A stretch of DNA of 15,696 bases from JBDSLU01 sp039916225 (GTDB taxonomy: Bacteria; Acidobacteriota; Vicinamibacteria; Vicinamibacterales; Vicinamibacteraceae), in the NCBI GenBank assembly GCA_039916225.1, contig JBDSLU010000558.1:1-15696 (forward strand). The letters run 5' to 3'. Both the position numbers and the translations under genes were made by a program. Position 1 is the first letter of the stretch. Each line of letters starts with the position of its first letter. Shown one piece after another: positions 1-5,130 of this stretch. The notes below the pieces were generated by a model. The model made no database searches. It saw only the letters and a list, made by a program, of their open reading frames with translations, and was not told the DNA's origin.

Positions 1-487
1 CGAAGAGCGCGTCGGGCAGGCGCGACATGTGCCGGATGCCCTCGAGGTTCTTCTGCAGCTTCTTCTTCTCTTTTTCGAGCTTGGCGATTTCCTTCTTCGA
101 CAGGGAATCGTAGCGCCCGTCGGTGACCATCGCCTCGAGGTCGCGCAGCCGCGACAGGCTCTTCTGGATGGTCGTGAAGTTCGTCAACAGGCCGCCGAGC
201 CACCGCTCGTTGATGTAGAACATGCCGCAGCGCTGCGCGTCCTCGGAGACGGCGTCCTGGGCCTGCCGCTTGGTGCCGACGAACAGCACCGTGCGTCCGG
301 CGGCGGCGAGCTGGCTGACGAACTGCTCGGCCTCCCGGAACAGCTTGGCGGTCTTGCCCAGGTCGATGATGTAGATGCCGTTCCGTTCGCCGAAGATGAA
401 CGGCCTCATCTTCGGATTCCAGCGCTTCGTCTGGTGGCCGAAGTGAACGCCGGCCTCCAGCAGGTCCTTCACAGCGATAGGGGTCAA
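1..487 (-). CDS. rpsB: 30S ribosomal protein S2 (N-terminal part; cut by window edge)
   Basis: Small-subunit ribosomal protein S2, which joins late in 30S assembly and helps S1 bind. Reading the minus strand from a TTG at 487 gives 162 codons that leave the window at its left edge. The opening residues after the initiator (TPIAVKDLLEAGVHFGHQ) are the classic S2 N-terminus. Further conserved stretches follow: KRWNPKMRPFIF, ERNGIYIIDL, VGTKRQAQ and ERWLGGLLTNF. A lysine-rich stretch (KLEKEKKKLQKN), usual in S2, sits near the cut end. The start is a TTG with GGAGGA just upstream. No ATG or GTG nearby preserves the family N-terminus with a usable ribosome site. It lies 22 bases after rpsI in the same direction, so it is the third gene of the rplM-rpsI-rpsB operon; tsf would be expected next, outside the window. 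The family identity is certain and the start is likely. Confidence 0.95.
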   Translation of the reverse strand, partial: MTPIAVKDLLEAGVHFGHQTKRWNPKMRPFIFGERNGIYIIDLGKTAKLFREAEQFVSQLAAAGRTVLFVGTKRQAQDAVSEDAQRCGMFYINERWLGGLLTNFTTIQKSLSRLRDLEAMVTDGRYDSLSKKEIAKLEKEKKKLQKNLEGIRHMSRLPDALF

Positions 488-490
488 GCT

Positions 491-496
491 TCCTCC
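491..496 (-). promoter_or_regulatory. Shine-Dalgarno site of rpsB, deciding a TTG start
   Basis: On the minus strand GGAGGA lies 3 bases before the TTG at 487-485. It is the only strong ribosome site near the S2 N-terminus. The next in-frame alternative, a GTG at 472, is about 19 bases downstream of the site and would remove conserved S2 residues. This supports initiation at TTG. Confidence 0.7.
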
Positions 497-509
497 AACG
501 TCTTTCTGT

Positions 510-908
510 TTAGCGCTTGCTGAACTGGAAGCGCTTACGCGCACCGGCCATGCCGTACTTCTTGCGTTCCTTGATGCGCGGGTCGCGCGTCAGGAGTCCA
601 GCCTTCTTCAGGCGGGGCCGCAACTCGATGTCGTAGGCACACAGGGCGCGCGCGATGCCGAGGCGGACGGCGCCGGCCTGGCCGGACATGCCGCCGCCGG
701 ACGTGGTCGCGATCACGTCGAACTTCTCGGCGGTCTCGGTGAGGATCAGGGGAACCTTGACGACACCCTGGAGCGTCTCGACCTTGAGGAACTCGTTGAG
801 CGGTCGCGCGTTGATCTGGATCGCGCCCGAACCCGGCCGGAGGAACACGCGGGCCGCGGCGCTCTTGCGCCGGCCGGTGCCGTAATACTGGATTTGCGTC
901 ACTGCCAC
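510..908 (-). CDS. rpsI: 30S ribosomal protein S9
   Basis: Small-subunit protein S9, whose C-terminal tail reaches the P-site tRNA on the 30S head. The 132-residue product has the normal family length. It opens with the typical YYGTGRRKSAAARVFLRPG segment, has the central glycine-rich GGGMSGQAGAVRLGIARAL stretch, and ends in the diagnostic basic tail ARKRFQFSKR. The start is GTG at 908 (MAVTQIQYYG). The gene begins 10 bases after the rplM stop and ends 22 bases before rpsB, so it is the middle gene of the operon. rplM-rpsI pairing is near universal in bacteria. Nothing is truncated or unusual apart from the GTG start. Confidence 0.97.
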   Translation of the reverse strand: MAVTQIQYYGTGRRKSAAARVFLRPGSGAIQINARPLNEFLKVETLQGVVKVPLILTETAEKFDVIATTSGGGMSGQAGAVRLGIARALCAYDIELRPRLKKAGLLTRDPRIKERKKYGMAGARKRFQFSKR

Positions 909-918
909 GTCTAATGCC

Positions 919-1353
919 TCACTTCGCCGGAGCGATCACGACCGGCTTCTGGGCCGCGTGCGGATGTTCCGCGCCTTCGTACACGTTCAGCTTGCGGTAC
1001 ATCGCATCGCCCATCTTCGACTTGGGCAGCATGCCGCGCACGGCTTCTTCGACCAGGCGGCGGGGGTGCTTCGCGCGCACGTCCTTGGCGCGTTCCTCGC
1101 GCAGGCCGCCGTCGTAACCGCTGTGGTAGCGGTACATCTTCTGTTCTTCCTTGCGGCCCGTCAGCTTCGTCTTGGCGGCGTTGACGACGACGACGTGATC
1201 CCCCGTATCGATGTACGGGGTGTAGATGCCTTTGTGCTTGCCTTGCAGCAGGTGCGCCGCGAGACTGGCCACGCGACCGACCGGGCGCTCAGCGGCATCG
1301 ATGACATGCCACCGGCGCTCGATCCGGCCAGCGGTGGGGACGTACGTAGACAT
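919..1353 (-). CDS. rplM: 50S ribosomal protein L13
   Basis: Large-subunit protein L13, an early 23S rRNA-binding assembly protein. The 144 residues match the family length of about 142. Visible landmarks are RRWHVIDAAERPVGRVAS near the N-terminus, LLQGKHKGIYTPYIDTGD, the VVVVNAAKTKLTGRK strand, the YRYHSGYDGGL loop, and VRGMLPKSKMGDAMYRKLNVY with EGAEHPHAAQKP at the C-terminal end. The ATG at 1353 is preceded by AGGGAG at 4 bases. The same frame stays open far upstream, into and antisense to pilM, but that extension has no L13 homology and crosses the promoter, so it was not used. It is the first gene of the rplM-rpsI-rpsB operon, with a strong promoter about 45 bases upstream. Confidence 0.97.
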   Translation of the reverse strand: MSTYVPTAGRIERRWHVIDAAERPVGRVASLAAHLLQGKHKGIYTPYIDTGDHVVVVNAAKTKLTGRKEEQKMYRYHSGYDGGLREERAKDVRAKHPRRLVEEAVRGMLPKSKMGDAMYRKLNVYEGAEHPHAAQKPVVIAPAK

Positions 1354-1396
1354 GGAACTCCCTCTCAAGGCCGCAGCTACCCTACGGCAAACAAAA

Positions 1397-1425
1397 AGGA
1401 TACGCAGGTCCGAGCAACCTGTCAA
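1397..1425 (-). promoter_or_regulatory. Sigma-70-type promoter of rplM-rpsI-rpsB
   Basis: On the minus strand a perfect -35 box TTGACA (1425-1420) is followed by exactly 17 bases and a -10 box TATCCT (1402-1397; four of six consensus bases). Transcription would start near 1390, giving a leader of roughly 37 bases before the rplM ATG. The T-rich, low-GC stretch just downstream of the -10 stands out from the surrounding GC-rich DNA. The near-consensus strength suits a ribosomal protein operon. This is read directly from sequence; no start site data are available. Confidence 0.85.
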
Positions 1426-1868
1426 CGGCTGACGGGCCGGCCAGCGCCGAGCTGGCTGAGCCCCGTTTGGGTTGCCCTCTGACCGCACTGGTCCAGGCAG
1501 GCGCGAGCGCCAGGCCGGTGGTCGGGACGAGGCCGACGGGTTCAGGCCGCCGCTCGACGGTAGGGGGCCTCGTCGATCGTCCGAGAGAGCCGTCGCTCGC
1601 CCGAGCGCCGACAGTCTCGAGGGGCCGACGCCCGGCCCGGGGGGGCACCGAGGTCGCCGGCGCCCCGCAACCAGAGTTGACGCGAGACGGCGATCCGGGG
1701 CAGCCCGTCGCGGTCGGACGACCGTCGGATTCCCGGCGGACGGTGTCAGGAAACTGCGCGCTTCGACGTCGGCCGTAGCGGTCCGCCCGCCGACACCCCC
1801 CGATCGTGGCCTCGCGTCACGCTGCGCACCGGTGTGCAAATCAATTTCATTCGGGAAACACAGGAGAT

Positions 1869-1917
1869 TTTCGTGATCACTGACGTTTCTTGGCAGTTTT
1901 CCTAACAGTTTCGTGAT
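1869..1917. repeat. Direct repeat TTTCGTGAT in the AT-rich island upstream of pilM
   Basis: Two exact copies of TTTCGTGAT lie at 1869-1877 and 1909-1917, exactly 40 bases apart (start to start). Between them GTTT(T)C motifs recur at 1885, 1896 and 1908, a spacing of 11 to 12 bases, close to one helical turn. This arrangement in an AT-rich patch within GC-rich DNA looks like a protein-binding site array, for instance an operator or a nucleoid-protein site controlling pilM or rplM. The repeats are certain; the function is inference. Confidence 0.4.
1880..1908 (+). promoter_or_regulatory. Weak candidate promoter for the pil operon
   Basis: CTGACG (1880-1885; four of six -35 bases) and TAACAG (1903-1908; three of six -10 bases) are separated by 17 bases inside the AT-rich island. 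It points toward pilM and would give a leader of about 250 bases. The match is poor, and the best argument is location. The true promoter could use an activator or another sigma factor. Confidence 0.2.
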
Positions 1918-2089
1918 GTCGAGGCGTGCGCCCGGGTCTCGATTCGAGGCGCGTGTGCCGTGTGCGGCCGCGTAGAACCGCCAATTTCTGACGGAGTGAC
2001 GAGCTTTGGCACCGCCCTTGCTCTTTGGGTCGTCCGTAAGGCGGAAGCCGCTGCGCGAACTGCGCAACGACGGTCCGCGCGAATAGACC

Positions 2090-2107
2090 GGGGCGCAATG
2101 ACGCCCC
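2090..2107 (+). promoter_or_regulatory. GC hairpin in the probable pilM leader
   Basis: GGGGCG (2090-2095) and CGCCCC (2102-2107) form a perfect 6-bp stem with a 6-base loop (CAATGA), ending 57 bases before the pilM start. It has no T tract, so it is not a classical terminator. It could stabilise or regulate the leader, or be a chance dyad in GC-rich DNA. Confidence 0.25.
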
Positions 2108-2164
2108 ACACGGCCGACCGGTGCCACGGAGTGAAGGGCATGCGGCGGCCACGCGAGGTCCAGA

Positions 2165-3223
2165 GTGTTCGGAAGATCACGCGCAGTCGTCGGTTTGGAC
2201 ATCGGCTCGAGCTCGGTCAAGGCCGTGGAGCTCAAGGGGTCGGGCAAGTCCTTCAAGGTTACCGCGTTCGGCATCGAGCCGGTGCCGCCTGACAGCATCG
2301 TCGACGGGGCCATCATCGATGGCGCGGCCGTCGCCGACGCGATCCGGCGCCTCTTCGAGTCGAAGAACATCCGCACCAAGGATGTCGCTGCGTCACTCGC
2401 GGGCAACGCCGTCATCGTCAAGAAGATCACGCTCCCGAAGATGACCGAGCAGGAGCTCGCCGAGTCCATCTACTGGGAAGCGGAGCAGTACATCCCCTTC
2501 GACATCCAGGACGTCAACCTGGACTACCAGGTCGTCGGGCAGGGCAGCGGCGCCGCCGCGGGCACGATGGACGTCCTCCTCGTCGCCGCCAAGAAGGAGA
2601 AGATCGCCGACTACACCGGCGTCATCGCCCAGGCGGGCCGCTCGCCGGTGATCGTCGACGTCGACGCCTTCGCGCTGCAGAACGCCTACGAGGTCAACTA
2701 CGGGCTTGACCCGACGATGGTGGTCGCGCTCGTCAACTTCGGCGCCAGCGCGGTCAACATCAACATCCTCAGCGGCGGCCAGTCGCTCTTCACGCGCGAC
2801 ATCTCGATCGGCGGCAACGCCTATACCGACGCGCTGCAGCGTGAGCTGAACATCCCCTACGAGACGGCCGACGCGCTCAAGCGCGGGCTGCACGTCGAGG
2901 GGTACTCGATGGAGCTGGCGCGGCCGACCATCCGCGCGGTCACCGAGAACGTCCTCCTCGAGATCCAGAAGACGTTCGACTTCTTCCGCGGCACGACTGG
3001 CTCGGATCGCATCGACCGTCTCGTCGTCAGCGGCGGTGCGTCGCGCGTCGACGGCTTCGTCGACATGCTGGCCGAGCGGTTCGATTCACAGGTCGAGCTG
3101 TTCGATCCGTTCAAGAAGGTGACCTTCGACGCTGAGAAGTTCGGCGTCCTGTCGGCTGCCGATGTGCAGGCGACTTCCGCCGTGGCCGTGGGCCTGGCGC
3201 TTCGCAAGGTGGGCGACCGATGA
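2165..3223 (+). CDS. pilM: Type IV pilus assembly protein PilM (actin-like)
   Basis: Cytoplasmic actin/FtsA-fold ATP-binding protein of the type IV pilus alignment complex, which docks on the PilN N-terminus beneath the inner membrane. Its 352 residues match the family length. Motifs seen are the phosphate-1 loop GLDIGSSSVKAVEL (10-23), the conserved YWEAEQYIPFDI segment (103-114), a phosphate-2 region with NFGAS (191-195), FTRDISIGGNAYT (209-221) and the adenosine motif VVSGGASRVDGF (287-298). The start is GTG at 2165 with GAGG (2155-2158) 6 bases upstream. An upstream ATG at 2140 is out of frame. Phosphate-2 has Asn where many PilM and actin-fold proteins have Asp. I recall similar N(F/I/V)GAS sequences in delta-type PilM, so this may be a lineage trait. 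It is the first gene of the pil operon and overlaps pilN by 4 bases. Confidence 0.95.
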   Translation: MFGRSRAVVGLDIGSSSVKAVELKGSGKSFKVTAFGIEPVPPDSIVDGAIIDGAAVADAIRRLFESKNIRTKDVAASLAGNAVIVKKITLPKMTEQELAESIYWEAEQYIPFDIQDVNLDYQVVGQGSGAAAGTMDVLLVAAKKEKIADYTGVIAQAGRSPVIVDVDAFALQNAYEVNYGLDPTMVVALVNFGASAVNINILSGGQSLFTRDISIGGNAYTDALQRELNIPYETADALKRGLHVEGYSMELARPTIRAVTENVLLEIQKTFDFFRGTTGSDRIDRLVVSGGASRVDGFVDMLAERFDSQVELFDPFKKVTFDAEKFGVLSAADVQATSAVAVGLALRKVGDR

Positions 3224-3858
3224 TCCGCATCAATCTCCTCAGCGTCGAGAAGCCGATCGCGGCCGCTGCCTCGAGCCGCCCGAAGTTCTCGCTCAATCTC
3301 TCCGAGAAGGCCGGCCCGATTGCCGCCCTCTGCGTGCTCGTCGGCTGCTCGGGCTACGTCGCGCTCGACTACCTGAACCTGCAGCAGCAGGACGCCGCCA
3401 TGCACCAGGAGCTGATCGCCGCCCGCGCCGAGAAGGCACGGCTGCAGCCGATCCTGCGCGAGGTCGAGCGCTTCGAAACGCAGAAGAAAGACCTGCAGCA
3501 GCGGGTCAACCTGATCGAAGAGCTGCGGCAGAACCAGGTCGCGCCGGTCCACATGCTCGACCAGATCAGCCGCAGCATGCCGGACCGCCTCTGGCTGCTC
3601 GACATGAAGCAGAAGGACAACGAGGTCACGCTCGACGGCAAGACCAGCACGCTGTCGTCGCTGGCCGACTTCGTCGCCAACCTCGAGGCTTCCGGCTACT
3701 TCGCCAAGCCCGTCGAGATCACCAACAGCGAAGAAGAGAAGGCCGGTGATACCGACCTGATCAAGTTCACGGTGAAGGCGACCTTCGAGATGCCCGGGTC
3801 GAAGAAGCCGGCCGCCCCGACGCCGGCCGGCGCCCCGGCGCGGCGCCTGGCGCAGTAG
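3220..3858 (+). CDS. pilN: Type IV pilus inner-membrane protein PilN
   Basis: Bitopic inner-membrane protein that pairs with PilO in the periplasm and carries the PilM-docking tail in the cytoplasm. The 212-residue product begins MIRINLL, the conserved PilM-binding motif. A single transmembrane helix at about 31-48 (AGPIAALCVLVGCSGYVAL) comes next, then a charged coiled coil (about 53-107) and a periplasmic ferredoxin-like domain with the usual RSMPDRLWLLDMK entry (118-130) and TLSSLADFVANLEASGYF (143-160). The tail after about 192 is Pro/Ala-rich and probably disordered. The ATG overlaps the pilM stop (ATGA), which implies translational coupling. AAGGTGGG just upstream serves as ribosome site. 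It is followed 37 bases later by pilO. Confidence 0.93.
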   Translation: MIRINLLSVEKPIAAAASSRPKFSLNLSEKAGPIAALCVLVGCSGYVALDYLNLQQQDAAMHQELIAARAEKARLQPILREVERFETQKKDLQQRVNLIEELRQNQVAPVHMLDQISRSMPDRLWLLDMKQKDNEVTLDGKTSTLSSLADFVANLEASGYFAKPVEITNSEEEKAGDTDLIKFTVKATFEMPGSKKPAAPTPAGAPARRLAQ

Positions 3859-3895
3859 CCGCCGCAGCGAATTTCGCGAGCAAAGGACCAGCACA

Positions 3896-4591
3896 ATGCA
3901 TCTCGGACTCAACAAGCTTCCCTGGTATGGCGCGATGCTGATCGCCGTGGCGATCGGCGGCGCGGGCATGGTGAGCTACCACTACCTCTACGCCGGCTTC
4001 CCGAGAGCGTTCTCGGAAATCGTCCCGATCGGCGAGAGCGAGGGCACCCTGCGGGCCAGCCTGGCCGAAAAGGAAGTGCAGCTCGCCCGCGAGCGGCAGG
4101 ACATCCAGCGGGGCCTCGACGCCGAGCGCCGCCTGGTCGACTTCCGCGAAGAGCTCAAGCAGCTGGAGCGGCAGTTCAACGATCTGAAGGTCGTCCTGCC
4201 GGACAAGCGCGACGTCGCCGACATGCTGCGCCGCATCCAGACGCTGGCGACGCAGTCCAGCCTGGTGGTCAAGGTGTTCCGGCCGCAGGCCGTCGTCAGC
4301 AAGCAGCTCCATCAGGAGTGGCCGATGGCGCTCGAGCTCGATGGCACCTACCACGACCTGGCCCGCTTCTTCGACCACGTCAGCAAGGTGCCGCGCATCA
4401 TCAACGTCGGCAGCATCGCCATCAAGGGCAAGCCGTCCACGAACACCGTCGGTGACGGCACGACGATCACCGCGCAGTGCACGGCGACGACGTTCGTGCT
4501 GCTCGACAAGCCGGGGCCGGCGACACGCAAGCCCGGCACGATTCAGCGTCCTGGCGCCGCCGCGCCGCGGGCACCCGCGACCGCGCAGTAA
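3896..4591 (+). CDS. pilO: Type IV pilus inner-membrane protein PilO
   Basis: Bitopic inner-membrane partner of PilN; the heterodimer connects PilM to PilP and aligns the motor with the secretin. The product has 231 residues: a short cytoplasmic N-terminus with KLPWYG (7-12), a transmembrane helix at about 11-32, and a long charged coiled coil at about 48-100. The family signature LPDKRDVADMLRRIQTLA (101-118) follows, then the periplasmic ferredoxin-like domain containing WPMALELDGTYHDLARFFD (142-160) and the VPRIINV strand (165-171). The C-terminal 25 residues are Pro/Ala/Arg-rich and likely disordered. The ATG at 3896 has AAAGGA 8 bases upstream. It is the third gene of the pil operon, and pilP begins about 40 bases after its stop. 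Confidence 0.93.
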   Translation: MHLGLNKLPWYGAMLIAVAIGGAGMVSYHYLYAGFPRAFSEIVPIGESEGTLRASLAEKEVQLARERQDIQRGLDAERRLVDFREELKQLERQFNDLKVVLPDKRDVADMLRRIQTLATQSSLVVKVFRPQAVVSKQLHQEWPMALELDGTYHDLARFFDHVSKVPRIINVGSIAIKGKPSTNTVGDGTTITAQCTATTFVLLDKPGPATRKPGTIQRPGAAAPRAPATAQ

Positions 4592-4620
4592 GGGTGGTGG
4601 TGGATCTCATGGGTTACGTC

Positions 4621-4626
4621 AGGAGG
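4621..4626 (+). promoter_or_regulatory. Shine-Dalgarno site used to choose the pilP start
   Basis: A full AGGAGG lies exactly 6 bases before the GTG at 4633. The in-frame ATG at 4627 abuts it with no spacer, and the in-frame ATG at 4609 lies upstream of it, having only a weak GGTGG-type site. Neighbouring genes (pilQ, the lipoprotein at 7527) also use strong sites at 5 to 7 bases, which favours the GTG. Confidence 0.55.
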
Positions 4627-4632
4627 ATGTCC

Positions 4633-5130
4633 GTGCTCGACTCACTGCCTCGGTCCTTCACGCTCGCGCTCGGTGCGACGCTTGCTGTGACGGCCATCGT
4701 CGTCATCCCGTCGACGCTGCGCGCGCAGCAGGGCGCTGCTGCGCCGGCGGCAACGCCGGCCCCGGCGCCTGTTGTGTCGGGCGCCGGCTACAACTACGAC
4801 GCGTCCGGTCGACGCGATCCCTTCATGGCGCTCGACCGCGCGTCGGACCCGCGCGTCAACGCCGGCAAGCTGACCGGCCTCGCCGGCCTCATGATCAACG
4901 AGGCCACCGTCAAGGGCGTGGTCAAGAGCCGTGGCCGGATGATGGCCATCGTCCAGGCCCCAGACAACAAGACCTACGTCGTGAAAGCCAGTGATCGACT
5001 GCTGGACGGTGAAGTACGCGCCGTCACAGCCGAAGCCGTCGTGTTCGTTCAGAACGTCAACGATCCGCTGAGCCCGGTACGCCAGCGGGAAATTCGCAAA
5101 CCCTTGCGGATTGTCGAGGAGGCGAAGTAA
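4633..5130 (+). CDS. pilP: Type IV pilus assembly protein PilP
   Basis: Periplasmic PilP-family protein that binds the PilN/PilO heterodimer and the N0 region of PilQ. From the GTG at 4633 the product has 165 residues: a hydrophobic export segment at about 9-26, then a Pro/Ala-rich disordered linker. The diagnostic YDASGRRDPFMAL motif (54-66) follows, where PilP and related clamp proteins have G-(R/K)-DPF, and then the small beta-sandwich domain with LTGLAGLMINEATVKGVV (80-97) and the KTYVVKASDRLLDG loop (112-125). Many PilP proteins are lipoproteins, but no lipobox cysteine is visible here; the export segment ends STLRAQQ, so a signal-peptidase I site or an uncleaved anchor is likely. In-frame ATGs at 4609 and 4627 are alternative starts; the first adds arginines that would improve the signal peptide. 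The stop overlaps the pilQ start (TAATG). Confidence 0.9.
   Translation: MLDSLPRSFTLALGATLAVTAIVVIPSTLRAQQGAAAPAATPAPAPVVSGAGYNYDASGRRDPFMALDRASDPRVNAGKLTGLAGLMINEATVKGVVKSRGRMMAIVQAPDNKTYVVKASDRLLDGEVRAVTAEAVVFVQNVNDPLSPVRQREIRKPLRIVEEAK

Larger units (their letters stand above)
1426..2164. other. Long divergent intergenic region between rplM and pilM
   Basis: About 740 bases lie between the rplM promoter and pilM with no convincing gene. Frames stay open through parts of it only because stop codons are rare at this GC content. Their translations are Arg/Pro/Gly-rich, resemble no family I know, and lack ribosome sites. The left half (about 1431-1830) is very GC-rich with several short dyads, for example GCCAGC/GCTGGC at 1440-1456 and the near-palindrome GCGCACCGGTGTGC at 1824-1837. 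A distinctly AT-richer island follows at about 1836-1920 with short direct repeats. The right part (1921-2164) is the probable pilM leader and holds a GC hairpin at 2090-2107. It must contain the pil operon promoter, but no strong sigma-70 or sigma-54 match is visible on the plus strand. Confidence 0.6.

Noticed and set aside
1467..1876. Open frames of about 90-134 codons in the rplM-pilM gap
   Set aside because: Low-complexity Arg/Pro/Gly translations, no ribosome site, no known family, and overlapping frames on both strands.
1890..1910. Sigma-54 promoter in the AT-rich island (TTGGCA at 1890-1895)
   Set aside because: The GG of the -24 element is present, but the required GC at the -12 position is replaced by AA at the proper spacing.
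1921..1960. tRNA-like T-loop sequence near GTCTCGATTCGAGGC
   Set aside because: No acceptor or anticodon stem can be formed around it. The similarity comes from a short CTCGA/TCGAG dyad.
1354..2469. A 372-codon upstream extension of the rplM frame
   Set aside because: The frame stays open through the rplM promoter and antisense to pilM only because stops are rare. L13 is complete from 1353 with a good ribosome site.
4477..4632. Upstream start for pilP inside the pilO gene
   Set aside because: It would overlap pilO by 115 bases and add residues unlike PilP ahead of the signal sequence. Later starts near AGGAGG at 4621 fit better.
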